A stretch of 64,000 nucleotides of DNA from Pestalotiopsis fici W106-1 (Eukaryota > Ascomycota > Sordariomycetes > Amphisphaeriales > Sporocadaceae). Shown piece by piece: positions 57,349 through 64,000 of this stretch. Position 1 is the first letter of the stretch, and the number at the start of each line of letters is the position of its first letter. The DNA is taken from NCBI RefSeq assembly GCF_000516985.1, contig NW_006917093.1:5008014-5072013 (forward strand), in the 5' to 3' direction. The notes under the pieces are model-generated. The model ran no database searches. It saw only the letters and a program-made list of their open reading frames with translations, and had not been told where the DNA came from. A program made the translations under genes and the position numbers.

Positions 57349-60245
57349 ATGGCATCGACACGCCATGCACTTTCACTTCTGGGCCGTCTCTTGCTCATAG
57401 TCGGCCTCGCCCGGGCTGATACTGATGCGTTGTGGCTGGAGCCGTCCACAAAATGGCATGTTTGATACTTTGGTCTTTTATACGCAGGTGGGACATCGAG
57501 TTAACACTTAAATTAGGTACGGTATTGATGGGAACTGGTCTGCCATGGGCCTCTATGCCGGGGTGCCTGGACAACAAGTCGACGTACTCGTCAGCACCAG
57601 TCTGTCGGAGATCTGGGTAGTTGAAAGTAATGGCTGCGGTGCAAGTAAGATCACCATGACCTACCTGGGAAGTAATGGAAAGTGGAATGACCTAACCCGA
57701 CGACATAGGTGCCCTCTGTACCGCGGCTCGTGGCAATGTATTCAACATCAGCGCATCAACAGACTGGGAGTCACTTGGGGCTTGGGAACTCGGGCTGGAT
57801 TACCTCCAGCAGGTGGCGAACGGCGATTACGCGACCGAAGCCGTTGCTGTCTACAACACTGTCACGCAGAACCAAACCAACTTGGACAAACAAGTCGTTG
57901 CTGCCATCAACGATACTGACTATTACACTGGCTTCTTCGGTCTAGGCATCACTCCCGGTCGCTTCAAAAATACCGTCGTACAGAGCCCTATAGCCACAAT
58001 GGTTGAACGAGATGGAATTATTCCGAGTCATAGCTACGGCTACACTGCTGGCGCATATTATGGCGGCCAATATGGAACTCCCATGTCCTTGGTGCTTGGA
58101 GGCTATGATCAGAACCGCTTCATTTCACACAACACGGAGTTCAGCTTAAATTCAACCACACGTCAGCCTGAAGCTCTGATTAGAGCCATCACAGCATCAA
58201 TGTCGAGCACTGATCAAGCTTCTGCCGGGTGGAATTCGACGTCGATCTCGCTCTCTGCATTTGACGAAGCTGTTGTGGCTCTTATTGACAGCTCGACGCC
58301 ATATCTATGGCTTCCAACCGTAATTTGTGATCGCTTTGCAGACGCCCTCAATTTGACATGGAACGAAACATTTGGTCTTTATACTTTTGCAAGTAATGCG
58401 ACCTATGAGAGCTACTTCGACACCAGCTTGGCATTTACGTTTTCCCTCTCCAGCAGCGACAACCGGGACAATTTCGGAGACCCACTGAATGTGGCTGGTG
58501 TTGTCAACATAACAATTTCCGCAAATGCTTTCGCCCAAACTCTTCGCTACCCTTTTATGAACTTATTCCAATACGGTGATGCCGCAATTCCGTACTTTCC
58601 ACTCCGACGAGCGGACAATGGCACTCAAATCATCATAGGAAGGGCCTTTTTGCAAGAGTCATATATGAAGACAAATTATGAGTCGAGCACTTTTTCTCTG
58701 CACCAAGCGTTATTTCCAGACAACGCAGACACCAACAAAACAATCATCGCAGTCCAGAGTTCTGCAGACAATCCTTATCCAAGTGCAGCATCTTCATCCG
58801 GATCCCCGGAAGGCGCACTAGGCACACCTGCCATTGTGGGCATTGTTGTGGGCGCTTGCATCGTCCTATCGTTCATCGCATTGATTGTCTTCTGTGTCCG
58901 CAGGAGGCGAAAGCAGCAAAAGGGCACCATGGTGGAAGCAGACAGCTTCAAGGACACTACCTCGTCTGTTGAGTCAGAATGCCCGAGGACACCTGTGGCT
59001 CGGATTTTTTCGAGAATCACTAGGAAGATCACAGGCAGGAGGAGTAGGAGGATTCCAGCATATGAAGTGTCTGGCGATACCGCCCAGCCCTTTGAAGCTG
59101 CTGGGCAAGAGAGATATGAGCTGGCTGTTCCGCCGCCGCCCGTGGAGCTGGATGCGACTGATGCTCACTCAATCAATGGTACCACTGAATTTGGAACCGA
59201 CGACACCCATGATCTAAGTCCGTATGAGATCGCACGACGCAAGATGGATAAGCAGCTCCAGGGCCCGGTACCGGAGTACACGCCTGGTCCATCACCAATA
59301 GACACGCATGGAAACAGCTACGAGAAGGGCTATCAGGATATTAGCTCTGTCCCGCATCATCGCCGGTCAGATCGCTCTCTCTTTTCCGACAACAGAAGCC
59401 TTTCCCCTGCTTCAACACCCACGCATGATGAATACTCTTATCTAACACCCTCTCCAATACCCTCACCAATGACACCTCACAACATGGACTGGCCGCCCAG
59501 TGAGATGCCAAACATCTCGTCACCGATGCCATTTGCTCCCCGAAGCACATTACCTCGATCAACATCAAACCCTGGCTCCGGCTACGCACCTTCGTCGCTA
59601 AATACCCTTGAACGGCGACGCTCTATAAGCAGATCTGCATCAACCGCTGGGTCTCCAACGTCACCCATGTCGCACTTTGCGCAACATATGCATTCTTTCC
59701 AACGGACGCCCATCGACCAGCAGAAAGTAGTGTGTTTAGGTCCGCTCCCAAGCAATATCCGACCGCCGGGCCCAACTGTACCACCTCGATCAGGCAGTTC
59801 AGTCGGGCAAGACTTTGCGCTGCCCACAATTTCTTCAGCAGCAGAATCGCGCCGCCAATCGATAGCAGAAACGTTGGGCAGCAACTTTACCGTGGAAGAA
59901 GAGGAGATCTTCAGAAACGAGATTGAGCACAACGACACGTTTGGTGGATATGGCCTAGCGGGAGCAATGATTGAGGAAGAGGAGCCAGACCCCTCACCCG
60001 ACCATATGACTGGAGGCCACGGTCAGTTGGAGCTGATTCACATTCCCGAGAGACCAATCCCGGCGTCGGTTGTATCTGATGCAGGACGACTCCAAGGCAG
60101 AGTTGACTTTGTCCATGTGCCGACACCAGTAGATCCGTCGGTAACACCTACATCAGCTACGCAACGCCTCAACGGCTTCGACTTGGTCCATGTGCCTCAA
60201 CCAGCGCAGAAGAGGTACAGCTGGGAAGCAAGCTCGCCCCAGTAG
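57349..60245 (+). CDS. Single-pass membrane protein with non-catalytic pepsin-like ectodomain
   Basis: Three exons, 57349-57455, 57517-57644 and 57709-60245, total 923 residues. Order: signal peptide (MASTRHALSLLGRLLLIVG, then LARA), a pepsin-like domain of about 400 residues, one membrane helix near 453-475 followed by RRRRKQQ, and a cytoplasmic tail of about 450 residues rich in Ser and Pro. In the first active-site strand the sequence is VLVSTSLSEIWVV, with Ser62 where the catalytic Asp of DTGS should be (Trp69 keeps the +7 spacing). The second site keeps Asp272 in LIDSSTPYLW. Loss of one of two essential Asp residues implies no peptidase activity. GFFGLGITPGRF and SYGYTAGAYYGG are landmarks I recall from related fungal proteins, which share the changed first site. 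The first intron is GC..AG. A role as a surface sensor or scaffold is inference. Confidence 0.85.
57456..57516 (+). other. Non-canonical GC-AG intron
   Basis: Donor GCATGT and acceptor AATTAG. Only this junction restores TGG (Trp36) followed by YGIDGNWSAMG; the nearby GT at 57460 gives a stop in all tested joins. The donor equals the common GTATGT with C in place of T. Confidence 0.75.
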
Positions 60246-61010
60246 ACTGCGGTCAATACTCATGACTCACAATGGCGTGCTTGAAAGCCCGTCTTGTACA
60301 AAGGCATCTTATTTATACCACCATCTTATTTGTTATCCATCGGTAGCGACGGCGTTTGGCTTGCTTTTTGATTAGTTCGTGGCTACAGCTCAGGCCTCTA
60401 TTCTTTACGCGAATTACACGTACTGGCAAGGATGTTGGAAACGTCTATGATAGCCATAGCTGACTATATTTAGTTTTAAATAACATGATACGTAATTACG
60501 TCAATGTTGAAAAAGTAAAAGAGCGATGAAACTAGCATGACTGCAAAGCGACGATACGTCTTAGAGGCTTTATGGGCTGAATGATGATTATGTCATATTT
60601 CTGAAATTAGAGTTCCAGTATATTCTCCGCACATGAGACATCACACAATCTTCCCCCGCCTGCATATTGTCGACTTGGCTGCAGAGGAGAATAAAGACTG
60701 TAACTCTATCTTCGGCTCAAGAGCACATCATCGTCATTGTAGGGGGTATATGGTCATCATGGATGGCATGGGCAATTCGAACCAAAAGTTGGCCGTGCCA
60801 CGAAGCTCAAGGAATTCCGGCCAGATGCCTGTATCAATTATTAAGAACGAACTAACATCTCGTCTCGAAACAAATCCACAAATAAGAGACTTGGTTTGAA
60901 AATATATGCTACCAAGTAAATCTAGGGCCAAAGCGCTAGACACGAAGTGAACAAAAGTGCTAAACTTGAAAATAAAGAAGAGAAATCAACAACCGAATCA
61001 TCACCAATCC
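60246..61010. other. Convergent 3' intergenic region
   Basis: Between two facing stop codons. AT-rich; short frames only. No feature recognised. Confidence 0.55.
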
Positions 61011-64000
61011 TCAAGCTCTGCCTTTGCCTTTGCCACCTGCAACTAGAGCTGGAAATTCATCATCGCTGCCTCCTTGATTCTGCTGGAAGGATTTTCGGCT
61101 TTCTTCCTCAGCCAGGCTCAGTTCCAATGCAAGACGCAGGTCGTCGTCCATGTCGGGACTCAATGCTTCAAGAGAAGAATTAGCTCCAGGCTGAACCATT
61201 GGTGTGTGGCTCGTTGATGGCGTCGACGGTGTCTGTTTACCGCGTTTCTCAGAGTAGGTTACTGGAAACCCAAAGTCACCAGAGCTGTTGCCCTTGGGGG
61301 ACTGGTCTGCGCCATTGACATCTTCGAGCAAAGAAAGTCGCAAGGCTTGCTGGATCTGCAGTTCAAAATCACTCTCGTCGTTCAGAGCTTGAGGAGGAGG
61401 CACGTTGCTGCTGCTCGCAGTTGGCGGGCTAAGACCTGTGACACTGGGATCGGGCGTGACGGTGTCAAGACTGCGCCCGCTCGTTGAAGTAGTGTCAAAA
61501 GCAGAACCAGTCTCGCTGGCGCTGACTCGACGATGCCCATCAAGCAAGAATGTTTCTTGAGATATCATCTCCGCATATTGCAGTGCTTCTTCTTCAGTTA
61601 GATCGGCCAAGCCGACACCAAATCGTGAACGGAGATGTGCTTGCTCTTGGGCTTTGCGATGTTCCTCTACCCGTATCATTTCAGCTTCAGCGGCAATGTA
61701 CCCTTTGAGACCTCCGGTGACCCGCCGGCTGCTGTCGGCGCGGCCATGGATTTCCGAGTGACGAAGACGGCGTCTTCGGCCTGTTGGTTGGCCCGTGGAG
61801 CTGTAGGCCCAGTATCGCACAAATGTGCCAAAGCATACGATACCCCTCAGTACAGTTGGGTCCGGATCCAAATAAAGGGCACCGACAGAAGCAAAAGCGC
61901 TATGCCGTAAATTTGGGTTTGCTGAAAGCACCATACGCGGTACGCGGCCCATCGAGCGCGCATTCAGGGTCCGGATAGGATCCAAGGTGGATGCCAAAGG
62001 GTCCCATGCTTGCACAAGACCATCGCTACCGCCATGAACCAAGTATAAGGCGGAGATGGCCAGACAAGATATTTCAGGTGACTCGGTTTGAATGATTCGG
62101 ACGGGCTTGATACCGTCAACAAGGTGCCCGGCCCTCATGTTCCAGAGCCAGACAGAGCCCACGCTGGTGCCAACACCAATCATCCTTGCCCATCGGCCAG
62201 GAATGTCTGCCGCAGCTTGCTTGGTAGGCGTTGTAGAACCTGATAATGCGCTTGTACCGTCCTTCGAGGCATTCTCTGATGACGTCGAAGTGGCGAACAG
62301 TGACATATCGACGGCAGTAGTGGTTATCCTGACGGCATCATTGGGCATCAAGAGCCTCGTCTCTTGCCAATCATGGGGTTTGCCCACTCCTAAAGTCATT
62401 GGTGATTGTGTTCCGGATGCCACGGTCTGCTGAGGCTCTGAAAATTTCGGCTTAGTTGACTCGACCACACCGTCACCAAACAGAGATGGTACTGGAGCAG
62501 TCTCGGCCTCTGGTGTAATATCTGCCAAGCCCACTTCACCAGTGATAACACGCGAAAAGCGAGTTATCGAAGCCAGCTGTTCCTCGTCATGGTTACACTC
62601 AATAACAAAGATAGCCTCTCCTGCTCCATCTGCAGTTACAGAAGAAAAGTCCACCTCAAGTTTGCGACGCATGTCCCAGCCAGTACACACCTTACGGAAA
62701 TGGCTTGGCTGGTAGCGTAAGAATTTCTCGATCTCTCGAGCTTCTGCAATGAGTTGGTTTTTATTCAGGTCCATGGCATTGGACGGAGACCGCGGTGAAT
62801 ATGTGCCTCGAAGCGCATTCTTTTCCCATTCATCAGGCCGTGCCTGGCGACGAGTGGTTTCAACCAGGTGCCAGTAAGTGGATCGACCAGCGTACCAGGC
62901 ACATTTTGTTGCATCCTCAGCTTTGGATCTGTGGACCAGAGGTGTTGGCGGCTGGGTCAAGTAGAAGACCTCACCGAGTGCGTTTAAGGCAACCGCGAAA
63001 ACACGATTGGCGGCTTTTCGCTTCTGGCTGTAGGCTTCATCAACTTGAATTGCAATGATTGGAACTCCTGGACTCAAAGCCCAGCGAGCAGTGATCTGGC
63101 CCGTCGGGAAACGAGCTCCGGTAGATTCGGTTGCCAAAGCATACGCAGTAATCACACCCAAAGTAGAGCCTGTCAGAATCCCCATCATGGTTTGGGTAAG
63201 AGAGGGCACCGCGGCAGACTTGGCGATCCAGACTGAGCAGATACCTTCGGAGAGTTCTGGTATCTTGGGGATATCCGGGTAAGCGTCGGCCATGCTCGAG
63301 TCTGGACTGAGATATTTGCCCCGATAGATTGTTGATGGGCGGAAGAAGGCGCGCCCGCCCGGAAAGCCCTCTCCAGCGACGACTCCAAATGGCTGACTGG
63401 CATCCATAACATTTGGCACCGCAGCTGGGCCCTCACCCACGCCATAGGGCAAAATCTGGGGCACGACCTCATCGAATTGGGAAAAGGTGAAAGGGTCGTC
63501 GAGACCCCACTTCTCTACTTTTCCGATGGTTGGATCACTGGCACTGCAGGCGTTCAAATCTGCTGCGCCATGTATCACCCGAGGCGGTTTCTTGGCGCTT
63601 GAAGCAAATGTAGCATGAGCGTTGGTGACCATGGAGGGTAGTTTTGTGTTATACGTCAACACGGCGCTCAATTTCTTTCCAACGTGCGCGTTGCGCGTGG
63701 AAGATCCGATACCACGCGAACTGCTGGGCTTGCCTCTAGCAAGACTTCGTAGCAGACGAGTACGAAGAAGATATTCGCTGCGCCATGAAGCATCGGCTGT
63801 CAGGGGCGTAAAGAAGCGAGTCTCGGACCGAATGAATTCGTCATCGTCGTCTAGAACTCCATTTGATTTCCCGGGCAGCAGAAGAGTATCATGGCCAGGA
63901 AAGAAACGCTGGAACGCCATACGCCACGCATGCGAAGTTGTAACCAAACCATAAAAGCGTTTCGATACCAAGGCAACGGCGGTATGAGAATCGGGGTGCA
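61011..64000 (-). CDS. F-box / WD-like protein with C-terminal ubiquitin-interacting motifs (5' end outside window)
   Basis: The frame is open from the stop at 61011 to the window edge, about 996 residues visible; no Met in the visible N-terminus fits, so the start is outside. The first residues, HTAVALVSKRFYGLVTTSHA then WRMAFQRFFPG, are the second half of an F-box. The middle carries beta-propeller-like stretches (ARMIGVGTSVGSVWLWNMRA, LYLVHGGSDGLVQAWDPLAS, GIVCFGTFVRYWAY). Two UIM-like helices follow near the end: ESDFELQIQQALRLSLLEDV and MDDDLRLALELSLAEEES, with the acidic-xxx-A-xxx-S pattern. F-box proteins recruit substrates to SCF ubiquitin ligases via Skp1; UIMs bind ubiquitin. The C-terminus ends in GGKGKGRA. 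The substrate is unknown. Confidence 0.85.
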   Translation of the reverse strand, partial: HPDSHTAVALVSKRFYGLVTTSHAWRMAFQRFFPGHDTLLLPGKSNGVLDDDDEFIRSETRFFTPLTADASWRSEYLLRTRLLRSLARGKPSSSRGIGSSTRNAHVGKKLSAVLTYNTKLPSMVTNAHATFASSAKKPPRVIHGAADLNACSASDPTIGKVEKWGLDDPFTFSQFDEVVPQILPYGVGEGPAAVPNVMDASQPFGVVAGEGFPGGRAFFRPSTIYRGKYLSPDSSMADAYPDIPKIPELSEGICSVWIAKSAAVPSLTQTMMGILTGSTLGVITAYALATESTGARFPTGQITARWALSPGVPIIAIQVDEAYSQKRKAANRVFAVALNALGEVFYLTQPPTPLVHRSKAEDATKCAWYAGRSTYWHLVETTRRQARPDEWEKNALRGTYSPRSPSNAMDLNKNQLIAEAREIEKFLRYQPSHFRKVCTGWDMRRKLEVDFSSVTADGAGEAIFVIECNHDEEQLASITRFSRVITGEVGLADITPEAETAPVPSLFGDGVVESTKPKFSEPQQTVASGTQSPMTLGVGKPHDWQETRLLMPNDAVRITTTAVDMSLFATSTSSENASKDGTSALSGSTTPTKQAAADIPGRWARMIGVGTSVGSVWLWNMRAGHLVDGIKPVRIIQTESPEISCLAISALYLVHGGSDGLVQAWDPLASTLDPIRTLNARSMGRVPRMVLSANPNLRHSAFASVGALYLDPDPTVLRGIVCFGTFVRYWAYSSTGQPTGRRRRLRHSEIHGRADSSRRVTGGLKGYIAAEAEMIRVEEHRKAQEQAHLRSRFGVGLADLTEEEALQYAEMISQETFLLDGHRRVSASETGSAFDTTSTSGRSLDTVTPDPSVTGLSPPTASSSNVPPPQALNDESDFELQIQQALRLSLLEDVNGADQSPKGNSSGDFGFPVTYSEKRGKQTPSTPSTSHTPMVQPGANSSLEALSPDMDDDLRLALELSLAEEESRKSFQQNQGGSDDEFPALVAGGKGKGRA

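Overview
This window reads as nuclear DNA of a filamentous ascomycete, most likely Sordariomycetes and perhaps Hypocreales. Genes are well separated, introns are mostly 48-70 bases with GT..AG ends and CTRAC-like branch sites, and the proteins match fungal forms of mitochondrial, membrane and cell-wall families. No tRNA, rRNA, CRISPR array or intact transposon was found. The exact order or genus cannot be fixed by eye. There is one assembly gap of 100 N (6627-6726) and one single N in a poly-A run (39985).

Layout. 1-5.4 kb: 3'-truncated MRP51 (mitochondrial ribosomal protein), a small Cys/Pro-rich protein and PMS1 (mismatch repair), all on the minus strand. 5.4-9.8 kb: long divergent intergenic region with the gap. 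9.8-13.3 kb: BST1 (GPI inositol-deacylase). 14.6-17.4 kb: a small SAP-like protein and TMS1 (Serinc). 18.4-20.5 kb: a six-exon MFS transporter. 21-23.4 kb: a doubtful small gene and a seven-exon SAT4-type rhodopsin-domain membrane protein. 24.9 kb: a 13-base minisatellite. 27.3-32.2 kb: secreted short tyrosinase, DUF2306 membrane protein and AIM41. 33.8-35.4 kb: a ten-exon SAM methyltransferase that looks broken in a simple ORF view but splices into a complete frame. 35.4-40.5 kb: gene-poor stretch holding a MITE-like element with 4-base direct repeats. 40.5-46.6 kb: LSB6 (PI 4-kinase) and TAH18 (diflavin reductase), divergent. 49.1-60.2 kb: two divergent cell-surface protein genes separated by 5.8 kb, a GPI-type cell-wall protein and a single-pass membrane protein with a pepsin-like fold that lacks one catalytic Asp. 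61-64 kb: an F-box/WD-like protein with ubiquitin-interacting motifs, running off the window.

Most genes are conserved housekeeping genes (DNA repair, GPI anchor remodelling, cytosolic Fe-S assembly, phosphoinositide signalling, mitochondrial translation and maintenance) and do not form one pathway. BST1 and the cell-wall protein are linked in principle, since BST1 remodels GPI anchors. The least ordinary gene is the inactive-looking aspartic-protease-fold receptor at 57.3-60.2 kb: it has a GC-AG intron and three 25-residue repeats at the end of its long cytoplasmic tail. I reconstructed all multi-exon genes by hand; in every complete one the exon lengths sum to a multiple of three.
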